Assembly: GCA_029747015.1 (NCBI GenBank)
Contig: JAKOGI010000122.1
Span: forward strand, 1-64,000
DNA: 64,000 nucleotides
From: Carnegiea gigantea
Taxonomy: Eukaryota; Streptophyta; Magnoliopsida; Caryophyllales; Cactaceae
Direction of reading: 5' to 3'
The notes beneath the pieces were generated by a model. It saw nothing but the letters and a program-made list of their open reading frames with translations. It made no database searches and was not told the DNA's origin. Shown one piece after another: positions 1-12,865 of the stretch. Every line of letters starts with the position of its first letter. The first letter of the stretch is position 1. The position numbers and the translations under genes are program-made.

Positions 1-52
1 ATGTATGTATGTGTGTGTGTGTGTATATATATATATATTTATACACACACTA
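1..52. repeat. Mixed (TG)n/(TA)n microsatellite
   Basis: Alternating TGTA, TG and TA dinucleotide runs end in ACACAC. The tract sits where other array units carry a T-rich stretch just before the TTAGTTTCAGAA marker, so it probably expanded from that position. The array may continue left of the window. Confidence 0.9.
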
Positions 53-848
53 TGTCTTTGTTCTTAGTTTCAGAACATGGGTCTACTTCTGAATTAGCAA
101 GCTAAATAAAGTCTTCTAATTAGTTTTCATTGGTTAACAACTTAATGTAGTTAAAGTAACCAAATTACATAGAACATCAATATGGATCCACTCTCAAGTG
201 CAACAACAATAAGATGTATGTTGAGATTTAGACTTAATCAGTGAAATAAAATCACAATAGCCTGATACCCCTTGCAATGAAATCATAGATAGCAGGACAT
301 GCCGTAGGGCTATTATTGGCCAACAAGCTCGCCGTTGGGTATAGAAAACATTGAGTGTTTGATCTCTTGATCTGGGAAAGGAAGGTGGAGTTTTAATTGC
401 TGACCAGATTGTATAATATAAGGGTTAATGTTGCTCTTATAAGTCATTTGCCTTCCCAAGGGCTCTTTTTATAAAATTTTAACATAATCCCAATAGCAGC
501 TTCAAATCCTTTTACTCAGGCTCCTATATTATCTTGCAAAGAGTAAACATAGGTGGCCAGTTTCCTTTGCTTAACTATTATCAACCCGTTATAAGATGAG
601 AGTTTTCATTTTTTGAACTATGCATTGAATTGTTTATGTAAAAGTGCAAAAGCTCTTCAAAAAGCCTTCAAATCTATCTAAATGGGCTTCTTTGTATGAC
701 ATTCTTTACATTGATTTTGTTTCATTTGAATGGAGGTCTTAAAGCCTTCTAAGCATCTTTATCACTGCTATATTATAAGGAAGCTAGGTAGTCACTACTT
801 AATATGCTTCTATTAAATACAAATCAAGCATGACTATTACTTATCCAT
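53..848. repeat. Array unit 0, left part
   Basis: This is the first unit in the window, cut at 848 by the MULE-like insertion. It carries the AGTTAAAGTAACC block, the ATGATACCCC-like block (here TGATACCCC near 265) and the AAAGCCTTCTAAGC block near 740. Confidence 0.8.
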
Positions 849-1306
849 AGACCTGGCAAACGGGTCATTTGGGTCGGGTACAGGTCGGGTCGTAGTTCGG
901 GTCGGGTAACTTTTGGGTCAGTCATGGTCGGGTCGGGTTCGGGTTCGGTTCGGGTTTCGGGTCAAATTCGGGTTAACCATGTTCGGGTCGGGTTCGGGTT
1001 CGGTTCGGTTGGAGTTGGGTCGGGTATGTTTCGGGTTATCTACGGTAACCCGGTTTAGATCGAGTATGGGCCGAGTCTAATTCGGGTCGGATGAGATTCG
1101 GTTCAATGTTCGGGTGAATGTCGGGTCGGGTGCAAATCGGGTTAAATGTAGATTAAGTCGGGTTAATTTTGGGTCAGTGTATATTTTGAGTGTGCTCATT
1201 TCAAATAGTAAATTATAGTTAAAAGATAAAATTTATTTAATTAGACAAACTCATTTATTATATGTTTTTCTTTCAAGTCATACGTAAAAGTTAATTGTTT
1301 ATATGT

Positions 1307-1308
<2 letters not shown>

Positions 1309-1360
<52 letters not shown>
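1309..1360. repeat. (AT)26 microsatellite
   Basis: A pure AT dinucleotide run of about 52 bp inside the MULE-like element. Uninterrupted runs of this length are usually length-polymorphic. Confidence 0.95.
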
Positions 1361-1363
<3 letters not shown>

Positions 1364-2021
1364 AGTTTTAAAGTTTTAAAGTTTAAGTAAAATGATTAGG
1401 AAGTGGAACTATCTAAAGGATTACGATTTACAGGCTGTTAAGTCAAGTTTCAAGTATGATAGTTTCTATAGGCTTAGGTAACAGTTATAACTTATACATT
1501 TACCGTGACAGTTAATAACGTATAAGTGCAACCCATCTTTAGCCTTGTATCTTATGTAGTTATGCGACGTGCAATTGTCTAAACAATTATGATTTACGCG
1601 TTGTTAAGTCAAATTTCAAGTATCTCAATTGAGATCATGTTATGATAAAACTAGTGAACCAACCTAACGTCAATCATGATTCATGAGTCAACTGTCTTAA
1701 CTACAAGGTTCAACGCCAAAATATATATACCTTGAAAAATAACCAAAAAAACAAAGCAAATAATATAATTTTCATTTCGACCCCAGTTTGATTCATAACT
1801 TTATGTTTGTCATATTTGGATTGGTAAATAAAAATAGGTTGTTTCAAGTTGACATTTTCAATAATCAATTCAATGTTTTTTGGATAGCTCGTTAAATGGT
1901 CATATAACAATATTGATTTGTCTTTGTGAGATTAGCAACTTAGTTTACATGTTCACAATGTGTCAAAAGTCAAAACTCAAAAGCAGATACAATATATGAG
2001 TATGTGTTAGTTATCATTATT

Positions 2022-2475
2022 ATGGTGTTAGAATGCCTTGAATCTGTTTTTAACCCCCTTTTGCAGACAGCAGACCTAGCACGGTGGTCTCGTTGCATTT
2101 AAGCATGTTACAAAGATAATTAAATTTATATTATGAGATCATATGAGTCACATTATTTGTCTCCCCACCCCCTCTAAATTCAACTAATTGATTTAAGTCA
2201 TTAAGTAAATTAAATAGTAAGATAATATTGCTAAATCTTAATAAGTTAATGATTTGTTAATTCTGCTTATCTTCTCATTATTCTTATTTTGACCAAATAT
2301 TATGTCTTTTGTTAGAATGCCTTGAATCTGTTTTCATTAGCCCCCTTCGCAGACCTAGCACGGTGGTCTCGCTGACCGGTCAGCAAGCCGGGGTCCAGGG
2401 GCGACGCGCCCTAGTTTGGGGTTCGGGGGCGCAACGTGGCCCCTGATGCGAGTTCGGGGGCAACGCCCCCGAAAT
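2022..2475. repeat. Duplicated segment plus cluster of GC-rich hairpins
   Basis: A stretch of roughly 75 bp beginning TGTTAGAATGCCTTGAATCT occurs near 2025 and again near 2310. Both copies include GACCTAGCACGGTGGTCTCG. Only the second runs on into a GC-rich tract. There, 2453-2473 is a perfect hairpin: 9-bp stem TTCGGGGGC, loop AAC, stem GCCCCCGAA. Two weaker hairpins precede it, one near 2398-2413 and one at 2426-2443. The TGTTAGAATGCC start resembles an LTR terminus, so this may be a nested retroelement fragment. Confidence 0.5.
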
Positions 2476-2957
2476 TGGCGGCATACGTGATTTGTCAATT
2501 TGTTCATACTTTTATAATTTTATTACGGATCTATCAAATTATAAATTAAAAACCATTAACTATTTTATTTTTCTTCTTAAATTTTCTTGGATTTTATTCG
2601 GGTTATGTTCGGGTCAGGTATACTCGGTTCGGGTTTAATTCCGGTTAAATTGAGGCGGGTAGGAATTGGATCGGTTTTAAAACGGGTCGGGTGCGGTTCG
2701 GGTATGGGTTGTCCATTTTGGGTTCACTTCGGGTCGGGTCATTACGGTTCGGGTATGACTTGGGTCGGGTCATTTCGGGTGTGGGTCATTTCGGGTGTGG
2801 CTCAATTTCGGGTTTCGTTCGGTTATGGATCGGTTTACGTCGGGTGTTCGGGTCCAAATCGGTTCAACCCATTTCGGTTGTCGGTTCGAGTATGGATCCG
2901 GGTCAATCGGTTCGGGTTTCGGGTCTCGGGTCAGTTTTGCCAGGTCTACTTATCCAT

Positions 2958-4130
2958 TGAGCGTGTGGTAACTCACCCATTTTCTGTTTCTCTTTTTTTA
3001 CAATGCTCTTGAAAAGGCACGCAAAAGTTGTTGATGCATTGAACTGATTTCTTTTAGCTACCTGGTTAATAGGTGCCATGTATTATACGTTGTTTAGCCA
3101 CTTTTCTGAATGACAATGTGAGCCAATTATCTGATTAGATGCTCATCTTTTAGTTGTTGGAGTTGTAAGATTTCAGGATGTAAACCCCGTGTGCTTTAGG
3201 GGGGTAACCCATCGACTTGTAAATTGATTTATCCATTTCTTATTTATCTTAAAGTCTACTATCGGATTTTGCACATAGAATTGTGGGCTCCGACATGTAG
3301 CCATCAAGCTTGTTCAGATATCCACTTTAAGTTTTAATTATTACAGGTAACAAATGTAAGGCTATAAGCCTAATACAATGTCATTTTTTAGGCCAAACTC
3401 ACATCACACTTCCCCCTTCACTTATTTGTAGGCACACACAACTCACGTGACTTTTCCCCCTTAATTTTTTTGGTGTTCTCTTTTCTTTCCAGAAACCCGA
3501 GACCCCTGCCCCATCCCCTTTCTTCTTCTTCATTCTTCTTAACCGCGAATATGACTCCTCCACTTCTTTATTTCTATTGCTTGCTTTCTCCTTTTCCATT
3601 CTCCGGTGGCCCTTTCATCATCATCTTTTTACATTGAAGGAAAATTAATTCCAATCTGGTTCAGCTATTATAAGTACTATGAGGGTTTTTACTTCAAGAT
3701 TAATGACAGGGGCCTGTGTATTTTTTGGGTTGTATGAGGCATAAATAAGCTGGATTGACGAAGAATGAAGGTAGTAGATGGTAGCTTTGAGTTTGAAATT
3801 TCCATTTCTCCTTCCATTACATTGTCAATTTCAGATCTTGAATTCTTTTTCTCAGTTGGGTAGATGAGGTATGGCTTGGACTTATTTTTGCCCCTTTGTT
3901 TAAACATTAAACTTGCCACTCAGTTACGTGCTCTTTATGTTTTGGCTGAATCAATCATTGTTAAGGCAGCATGATTTGCTGCTTGAGACATCGGCATTTT
4001 TGGCCATTCTCCTCTTTCACGTCCCTCTTTTAGTAGTTGGATTTGTTAGCTTTATGGTCTGCATCCAATGAAGTCTTTCAATAAGGTACCACAAAATGTA
4101 GCCTACTTTATCTTTCTTTGTCTTTCTTCC
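2958..4130. repeat. Array unit 0, right part
   Basis: The unit resumes directly after the MULE-like target duplication. It lacks the block containing TTGATAGCCTTTTGGG (it runs from the GGTTAATAGGTGCC block straight to TATTATACGTTG at about 3075). It also lacks the block containing GGGATTCTGTTCTGG near 3850. So it carries two internal deletions relative to its neighbours. Confidence 0.75.
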
Positions 4131-6525
4131 TTAGTTTTAAGTATATGGGCTTGCCGGTGAATTACCAAGCTAAATAAATTGTTCTAATTAATTTGCTTTG
4201 GTTAACAACTTAAAGTAGTTAAAGCAACCAAATTACAAAGGAGATCAATGCTTACCGACCTCTAAGTGTTACCACGATAAACTGCATGCTTGTGCTTTAA
4301 ACTTAATCGATTAAAAAAATCACACTAGCATGATACCCCTAGTAATGAAATCATAGATAGTAGCACATACCAAAGGGTCTATGGTTAACTGGTAAGCTTT
4401 CACGTTACGTGTGAACAACATTGACTCTTTGATCTCTTGGCTAAGGAAAGGAAGACAAAGTTTTAATTGTTGATCAACTAAGAGAACAAGTTCAGATTGA
4501 ACAATACAAGAGTCAATTTTGCTCCTATAAGCCGTTTGCTTTCCTAAGGCCTCATTTGTAAAATGTGAACATAAACCTAGTAGCAGCTTTAAAGCCTTTT
4601 ACCCGAGTCTTATATTATCTTGCAAAGATTAATACTGGAGGAAAGTTTCCTTTGCCTAGCCCTAGCAAAGAGGAGCTTAGTGCTATCATCCCGTTAGAAG
4701 CTTAGAGTGTACATTTTTTGATCTATGCTTTGAATTGTTTATGTAAAAGTCCAAGAACTCTTCAAAAAGGCTTCAAATCTGTCTGAATGGCTTTCCTTGT
4801 ATGCAATACTTTACCTTGGTTTCAATTGATTTAAATGGAGGGTTTTAACGCCTACTGAGCATCTTTATCACTTCTATATTCTAAGGAAGCTAAACCGTGA
4901 ACTAAGTAAGACATATAGAGTTTCGGGGGCATACTGTAGCTGGAAAGACTTGACCTTGACCGCAGGTGCAAGCAAGGAGCAATTAGGTGTTTTTGGCCTG
5001 TGCTTGCTTAATGCACCTCTGTTAAATCCAAATCAAGCGTGGCTACAACTTATTGTATTGTATTCAACTATTCTGGTTTTCTGGGACGCCAATTATCCAT
5101 TGAGCATGTAGTAACTCACCCATTCTCTCTCTCTTTTTTCCCTCATGCTCTTGAAAATACATGAGGAAGTTGGTGATACATTGAGTTGCTTTCTTTTAGC
5201 TATGTGGTTAATAGGGCTCAAGGGAATTATTTATATAATGTTCGATTGATGTATTGATAGCCTTTTGGGCAAGTGTGAGTCTGATTCTTGAGTGCACGTA
5301 TTATATGTTTCCTAGTTGCTATTCTAAATGATCGTCTGAGCTAACCATCTAATTAGATGCTCATTTTTTAGTTGTTAGAGTTGTAATACTACGAGATGTA
5401 AACCCCATGTGCTTTGGGTGGGTGACATATCGAGCTATAAACTGATTTATCTAATTCTTATTTGTATTAATAGTTTGTCTACTACAAGATATGGCACCTA
5501 AAGTTGTGGTTTATGGCATGTGGCTATCGAGCTTGTTTAGATACATACTTTATGTTTTTATTATTACACGTACCAACTGTAAGGCTATACGCTTAAGATA
5601 AGATCAATTTTTAGGCAAACCTCATGTGACTCATTCCCCTTCACTTGTTTGCAGCCATGCGTGGCTCATATGACTCTTCCCCTTTAATTTTTTCTTTCTT
5701 CTCTTTTCTTTCCCAAAAGCCTGATACCTCTCCCCCACTCCTTGTTCTTTTTCTTCGTTCTTTCAAGGCAAAAATATTACCCCTCCCCTTCTTTGTTTGT
5801 GTTGCTTTCTCCCCACCTTTATTCTCCATTAACTATTTCATCATCATTATTTTATTGAAGGCTAACTAATTCCAATGTAGTTCAGCAGTCATCATATTAT
5901 GAGTTTACTTCAAGAAATAATGCAGGGGGGCTGCAGTTTTTTTTTTTTTAAGGGTTGTATGAGGCAGAAGCAAGCCGGATTGAAGAAGGATGGTAGCAGA
6001 TGGTGGCTTTGAGTTTTATATTTTCATTTTTCTTTCCATTTTATTATCAATTTTAGATATGGAATTCTTGTTCTTAGTTTGCTATGTTAGTGGATTCAAT
6101 TGTGAGTGAAATTCGATTTTCAGTTTAAAAAGTAGCAAGCATAGGGTTTATTTTCATATTTCGCTTGGTATTCCATATGGATTCAAGTTGTGTTTCAATC
6201 TCATGCTTTTCTCTGAATTAAATCTAATAACTGGGATTCTGTTCTGGCCTGGGTTGAATGAGCTTGAGGTTTAGGTTGGACTTGTTTTTGCCCCTTTGTT
6301 TGAACTTGCTACTCACTAGTGTTCTCTTTGTGTTTTGATTGAATGAATAACAGTTGAACAAGCATGATTTGCTGTTCGAGACCTTGACATTTTTGGACCT
6401 TCCTGCTCTTTTGCATCTTTTTTCGGTTATTGAATTTGTTAGTTTTGTGTTATGAATCTAATAAAGTCTTTCAATAAGGTACTACAAAAGTCAGGCTAGT
6501 TTATATTTCTTTGTTTTTTTTCCCT
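4131..6525. repeat. Array unit 1
   Basis: An uninterrupted copy of about 2.4 kb with all landmarks in order. It is a useful reference for the structure of the unit. No gene is seen; short open frames here are not conserved in the other units. Confidence 0.8.
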
Positions 6526-8885
6526 TAATTTCAGAATCTAGGCCTGCTAGTGAATTGGTAAGCTAAATAAAGTCTTCTAATTAATTTTCTTTAGCTAGCA
6601 ACTTAAAGTAGTTAAAGTAACCAAATTGCATAGAACATCCATGTGGATTTACCCACCAGTGCTATATTGATAAGCCATATGCTTGCGGTTTAAACGTAAT
6701 CATTGAAAAAAAAAATACAACAGCATGATACCCTTAGCAATAAAATCGTATATCGCAGCACATGCCAGAGAGCCTATTGTTAGCCAGCAAGCTTTGACAT
6801 TTGTTATAGAAAATGTTGAATCTTTGATCTCTTGATTTGGGAAAGGAAGATAGAGTTTTAATTGTTGATCAACTGAGAGAACAAGTCCAGATTATACAAT
6901 ATAGGAGTCAATTTTTCTCCTATAAGTCATTTGCTTCCCTATGATCTCTTTTGTAAAACTTTAATATAACCCCAGTTGTGGCTCAAAGCCTTGTACTGTA
7001 GCTCCTACATTATCTTCCAATAAGTAAATATAGGCAACAAGTTTCCTTTACTTATCTCTTGCAAAGAAGTGCGTAGTACTATGATCCCTCTATAAGCTCA
7101 GAGTTTACATTTTTTGAACTATGCTTTTAATTGTTCATGTAACAGTGGAAGAACTTTTTGAAAAGGCTTGAAATATATCTAAATGGCTTTCTTTATATAA
7201 AATGCTTTATCTTGATTTCGTTTGATTGAAATGGAGGTTTTAAAGTGTTCTAAGCATCTTTATCACTCCTGTGCTGTGAGGAAGCTAAATAGTGACTTAA
7301 ACAAGACTTATAGAGTTTGAGTCTCATAGCATAGAAAGAAAGACTTCCCGTTGAACACAGGTGCAACCAAGGAGCAATTAAGTGTTATTGGTCTGTGCTT
7401 GCTTAATATGCTTTTATTAAATAAAAATCAAGCGTGGTAGCACTTATTATAATGCACGCAACTATTTTGGTTTTTTGGGATACAAATCATCCATTAAGCT
7501 TGTGGTAACTCACCCACTCTTTCTTTCTCTTTTTTCCTACATGCTCTTGAAAAGACACGAGGGAGTTGTCGATGCATAAATCTAATTTCTTTTAATTACA
7601 TGGTTAATAGGCGTCAAGGGAATTATTTTGATGTATACGTAGATTCACTAGTTCAGTGATTTGATGTGATGTATTGATGGCCTTTTAGGCAAGAGTGAGT
7701 CTGATTCTTGAGTCGACGTATTATACGTTGTCTAGCTACTGTTCTGAAAGGTAGTATGAGCTAAATATCTGATTAGATATCCATCCTTTAGCTGTTAGAG
7801 TTGTAAGACTTCGAAGTTTAAACCATGTTTGCTTTGGGTGGGTAACCCATCGAGCTGTAAATTGATTTGTCTAATTGTTATTTATATTAATAGTTTTTCT
7901 ACTCTGGGATGTGGCCATCGAGCTCGTTTAGATATATAACTTATGTTTTTATTATTACAAGCATCAAGTGTAAGGCTATACACATAAGACAAGGTCAATT
8001 TTTAGGGAGAAGCTATAAGACTCTTCCACTTTACTTATTTGCAGCCACACACAGCTCCTTAAACATAAACATAAACTCGAGACCTCTCCCTCATCCGCTT
8101 TCTTCTTCTTCATTCTTCTAAACCATAAACATTGCCACTCCCCTTCTTTATTTTTGTCGCTCCTTCATTCTCCATTAGCAATTTCACCATCATCATTTTA
8201 CATGGAAGGCCAACTAATTCCAATCTAGTTAAGCAGTCATAAATGTTGTGAGGTTTTACTTCAAGAATTAATGGAAAGGGGCTGCAAATTTTTTTTTTTT
8301 TTGGGGTATGAGGCAGGAGCAAGCTCCTTAATATTTTTTTTTTTTAATGAGGAAGAAGGAGACGGTAGCTTTGAGTTTCAAATTTTCGTTTTTCTTTCCA
8401 TTTCATCATCAATTGCAAATATGTAATTCTTGTTCTTAATTTGTTAGTCGAATAAGATTTTGATTCAATTGAGACTGGAATTCAATTTTCATTTTAAAAG
8501 TTGTAAGCATAAGGTTTATTTTCATATTTCTTTTGGTATTTCATATGGATTGAAGCTGTGTTTCGATCTCATGCTTTGCTCCACACTAAATCCAAGAACT
8601 GGGATTCTGTTCTGGCCCGGGTTGAATGAGCTTGAGGTTTGCCTGGACTCATTTTTGATCCTTTGTTTAAACTCGCTACTCACTTACGGGCTCTTTGTGT
8701 TTTGATTCAATGAATGAACAAGCATGATTTGCAGCTTGAGACCTCGACATTTTAGGGCCTTTCTCCTCTTTTGCGTCTCTTTTTACTAGTTGGATTTGTT
8801 AGTTAAGCATTATGAATCTAATAAAGTCTTTAAGCAAGGTACTGCAAAATATATGCTAGTTTATCTTTCTTTGTTTTTTTTTTTC
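6526..8885. repeat. Array unit 2
   Basis: An uninterrupted copy of about 2.36 kb. A poly-T run near 8288-8302 and a second near 8334-8346 replace the shorter T runs of other units. No gene is seen. Confidence 0.8.
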
Positions 8886-11800
8886 TTTGTTTCAGAAAAT
8901 GCGTTTGCTGGTGAATTAGCAAGCTACATAAATTCTTTAAATTTGTTTTCTTTTGTTAACAACTTGAAGTAGTTAAAGTAACCATATTACATAGACCATG
9001 CATGTGGACCAATCCTTAAGTGCTACAACGATAAACTGTATGCTTGCTGTTTAAATTTAATCATTAAAAAAATCACAATAGCATGATACACCTAGCAATG
9101 AAATCATAGATAGCAGCAAATACCAGAGGGCCTATGGTTAGCCACAAGCTTCGACATTAGTTATGGAAAGCATTGAGCATTTGATCTCTTCGTCTGGAAA
9201 AGGAAGACGATGTTTTAACTGTTGCTCAACTTACGGAACAAGACCAGATTGTACGATATAAGAGTGGACTTCGCTTCTATAAGTCATTTGCCTTCACGGG
9301 AGCTCTTTTTATAAAATTTAACACAATCCCTGTAGCAGCTTCAAAGCCTTCTACTCAGGCTCTGATATTATCTAGCAAAGAGTAAATATAGGTAGTGCAA
9401 GTTTCCTTTGCTTTGCTCTTGCAAAGAAGAGCTTAGCACTGTCATCCCCTTACAAGCTCAGAGTTTTTGTTTTTTAAACTATGCTTTGAAATGTTTATGT
9501 AAAAGTGTGAGAACTCGTCGAAAAGGTTTCAAATCTATCTAAATGGCTTTCTTTGTATGAAATACATTATTTCAATTTTGTTTGATTTAAATCGAGGTTT
9601 TGAGCCCTTCTAAGCGTGTTTACCACTACTATATTGTAAGGAAGCTAGGTAGTGACTTAAGTAAGACATGCGGACTCTAACTATCATATCGTAGCCAAGA
9701 AAACTGGCCCTTGACTGCAGGTGCAACTATGGGGCAATTAGGTGTTGTTAGCCTACAAATCAAGCGTGGCTACTGCTTATTATATTGTATGCAACTACTT
9801 TGGTTATTTGGGATGTAGATTATCCACTAAGCGTTTGGTAACTCATGCACTCTCTCTTTCTCTTTTTTCCCATGCTCTTGAGAAGACATTAGGAAGTTGT
9901 CAAGGGATTTAACGGATTTCTTTTAGCTACCTAGTTAATAGGTGCCAAAGGGAATTATACATATGTACACTTAGATTCATGAGTTTAGCGATGTGTTGTG
10001 ATGTATTGATAGCCTTTTGGGTGAATGTGAGCCTGATTTGTGAGGTCATGTATTATATGATGTCTAGGCGCTATTCTGAATGGCCATATGAGCCAACCAT
10101 CTATTTAGATACTTATCTTTCAGTTTGTTAGAGCTGTAAGACTTCGAGATGCAAACCCATTGTGCTTTGGGTGGGTAACCCATTGAGTTGTAAATTGATT
10201 TACCTAAATCTTAATTATGTTAATAGTTTGTCAACTCTGGGATGTGACATCTACAGTTGAAGTCCCCGGCATGTGGCCATCGAGCTTGTTTAGATATGTA
10301 CTTTAAGTTTTTATTATTATCGGGACCAAGTGTAAGGCTATAAGCCTAAGACGAGGTCATTTTTTAGGCGAAACTCACATGACTCTTCCCCCTTTACTTG
10401 TTTGCAGCTACATGCAGCTCGCGTCACTTTTTCACCTTAATTTTTTCTTTCTTCCCCTTTCTTTCAATAAACTGGAGACCCCTACCCCATCCTTTTTCTT
10501 CTTCTTCATTCTTCCCAGCCATGAGCATTACTTCTCCCCTTCTTCATTTTTCTGGATTTCTAACTCCTCTTTCATTCTCCATTACCCTTTTCATAAGCGC
10601 CTTTTTACATCGAAGACCACCTAATTCCAATATGATTCAGCCGCCATAAGTACTGCGATGGTTTATTTTGAGAATTAATGAAAGAGGCATGTGTTTTTTT
10701 TTGGTTGCATGAGGCAGAAACAAGATGGATTGAGGAAGGATGAGGTTAGGAGATGGTAGCTTTGAGTTTTAAATTTTCATTTTTCTATCCGTTGTTTTAT
10801 CAGTTTTAGATCTAGAATTCTTTTTCTCAGTTGTTTAGATGTACTAGACTTCGATTCATTTGTGAGAGGAATTCTGTTGATTATATTTAGTTTTGATGAT
10901 AACAAATCCAAGTGTAAAACTTTGTCCAAGTAATGTTGCTCCGAACACGATCTCCAAACAGGCCTAACTGGTGTTTGTGATCTTTATTGTATTAACTGGT
11001 TTGCCACATGTGAGAACAAGTCTTCTAGACAGGTTTTACTTGGTGATTCCATATTAAGTCAAGAACACCATCTCCACAGTTGATTGTAAAGCGTGTTCCT
11101 GAACTCTAGCAATGCAAAGAACAACCCCAGCAAACAAGGTGGCCTTGGTGTTCACAGCAGCTCTACAAATCTAGGACAAGATGACTGGTTCAAAACAAGA
11201 AGTCTTGGGTATATAGGTTTTATTTAATTAGACTCTTGTTAATATGCCAATATTGAAAACATCATTTTAAACACCTCTTGAATCGGTATTTGCACTAAAG
11301 TACTTCAGAATACCAGTTGCGAACAACCCTGCAAACAGGGTGCCTACGGTGTTTCTGAACTGCAGTGGCCATACCCGATTATTTTTGAAAATTCATTTTG
11401 ATTGGCCAAGATCTCCAGAATACTTTCTTTGAATTTCAAAAATTGCTATTTTTCTGGAGAGGATAGTTCTTGAAAATATTATGGAGATTTGCGAAAATAG
11501 GTTTGGGAGATTTGCCAAATCAAAAAGATTCCTATGACTATATTTTCGGATTTGGTAAAAGCTGAAAATCTCTTTAAACCTCTTCACGGCTATGGGAAGA
11601 TAAGGGTTATCTTTTAAGATAACAAAATCCCTTATATTTTTGGATAAATTCATCATTAGCCGTTGGAGAATATATTTTGTTTGCAAATCATTTTCCATAC
11701 TTAGCTGATTCTTTGGTTTTGACCGTTGGACCTTGTGTTTAAAAACCACAGCTTTTCTCTCCCATAAAAAGGCGGAGAAGCAGATAGAAAAAACTGAGAC

Positions 11801-12865
11801 TGAAAAAGAGAAGCAACACAGCTTTCTGAAAAATCTGAAAAAAATCAGGAAACTCGGTTTTCACATTAAAATTCTTGAGCTTCATTCTGAAAAGCAAAAC
11901 TGTGACAAGCTGTATTTGATTTGAGTTTTCAAACCATTGGCATAATAGGATCTTCATTGTACCTTACATCTGCTTAGTGAGAAGCACCCCCTGTAAGGTG
12001 TTTGTAACCCTGATCTTGGATCAGAAAAAGTGAGTGAGTGTGTCCTAGTCGTGTGGACTTGGACGTGTCTAATCTTGCGAAGGTTGGACGTGGTGTAACC
12101 TGTCTTTGGGAAGAAAGTTACGTGGTTGCAAGTTGTAACAAGGTGTGTTACATTTGTAACGTGTGAAGCCCGTTAGTGAAAGGGGTTAAATCCTACACGA
12201 GGTAGGTCGTGGTTTTTCACACCTCAGTTGGGCTAGAGGTGTTTTCCACGTAAAAAATTGTGTGTGCTTTATTTTCCGCATTTATCTTGGTGATTTTCGC
12301 ATCTGCAAGTTTTGAGAACACCCCGTGCAAACAAGCTATCAGGGTGTTTGTCATTTGAGAACAACCTCTGTGGGGGTGTTTGTTATTTACAACGCGAAAA
12401 TCAGACATCACAATTCACCCCCCCTCTTGTGGTTGTATACTCACGAACTCAACAAATTCAGTTTTCGGTTTAAAATTCGCAAGCATGGGGTTTATTTTCA
12501 GATTTTAGTTCCTATTCCATATGGATTCATGCCTTGTTTCGATCTCACGCTTTGGGCTGAATTCAATCGCAGAACATGGATTTTGTTCTGGCCTGGGTTG
12601 AAAGAGCTTGAGGTTTAGCTTGGACTCATTTTTGCTCCTTTGTTTCAAGTTTGCACTCACTTATGTGCTCTTTGTGTTTTGGTTGAATGAATCTTTATTG
12701 CGCAAGCATGATTTGCTTTTCGAGACCTTGACAATTTGCGGCCTTTCTCCTCTTTTGTATCTCTCTTTTACTAGTTGGATTTGTTAGCTTCATATTTGAA
12801 TCCAATAAAGTCTTTCAATAAGATACTTCAAAAGCCTGGCTAGTTTATCTTTCTTTGTTTTTCCC
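8886..12865. repeat. Array unit 3, interrupted by a solo LTR
   Basis: The unit occupies 8886-10,874 and 12,455-12,865, about 2.4 kb once the solo LTR is removed. Its right half is closest to unit 4. From 9985 to 10,250 it matches 13,864-14,120 with roughly 20 differences over about 245 bp by eye, closer than to other units. Confidence 0.75.
10875..12454 (+). mobile_element. Solo LTR, 1,580 bp, probably copia-type
   Basis: It starts TGTTGATTAT and ends ACTCAACA, the TG..CA form with inverted TGTTGA/TCAACA termini. A perfect 5-bp duplication, aattc, flanks it at 10,870-10,874 and 12,455-12,459. Both flanks join into a continuous array unit, so the internal region and second LTR were lost by LTR-LTR recombination. 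A TATA-like CATAAAAAGG at 11,763-11,772 on the plus strand may mark the U3/R boundary. The tail near the end, with CACCCCCCCTCTTGTGG, resembles Maximus/SIRE-type copia LTRs; that lineage call is tentative. Confidence 0.85.

Larger units (their letters stand above)
849..2947. mobile_element. Non-autonomous MULE-like element with GGGTC-rich ends
   Basis: The ends are inverted: agacctggcaaa at 849 and tttgccaggtct ending at 2947. A perfect 10-bp direct repeat, acttatccat, lies at 839-848 and 2948-2957. Mutator-like elements usually make 8-11-bp duplications, so a MULE assignment fits. The outer 330-360 bp at both ends are dense in GGGTCGGGT/GGTTCGGGT motifs in the same orientation. The core is AT-rich, with an (AT)n tract and GC-rich hairpins, and encodes nothing I recognise. 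Sibling array units are uninterrupted at this site (compare around 5096), which supports a discrete insertion. Confidence 0.85.

Noticed and set aside
2587..3012. 141-codon frame rich in Gly, Val, Arg and Phe
   Set aside because: A translation of GGGTCGGGT repeats that runs across the MULE-like element's right end into array sequence.
11393..11957. 118-codon minus-strand and nearby frames
   Set aside because: Entirely inside the solo LTR and without recognisable domain.
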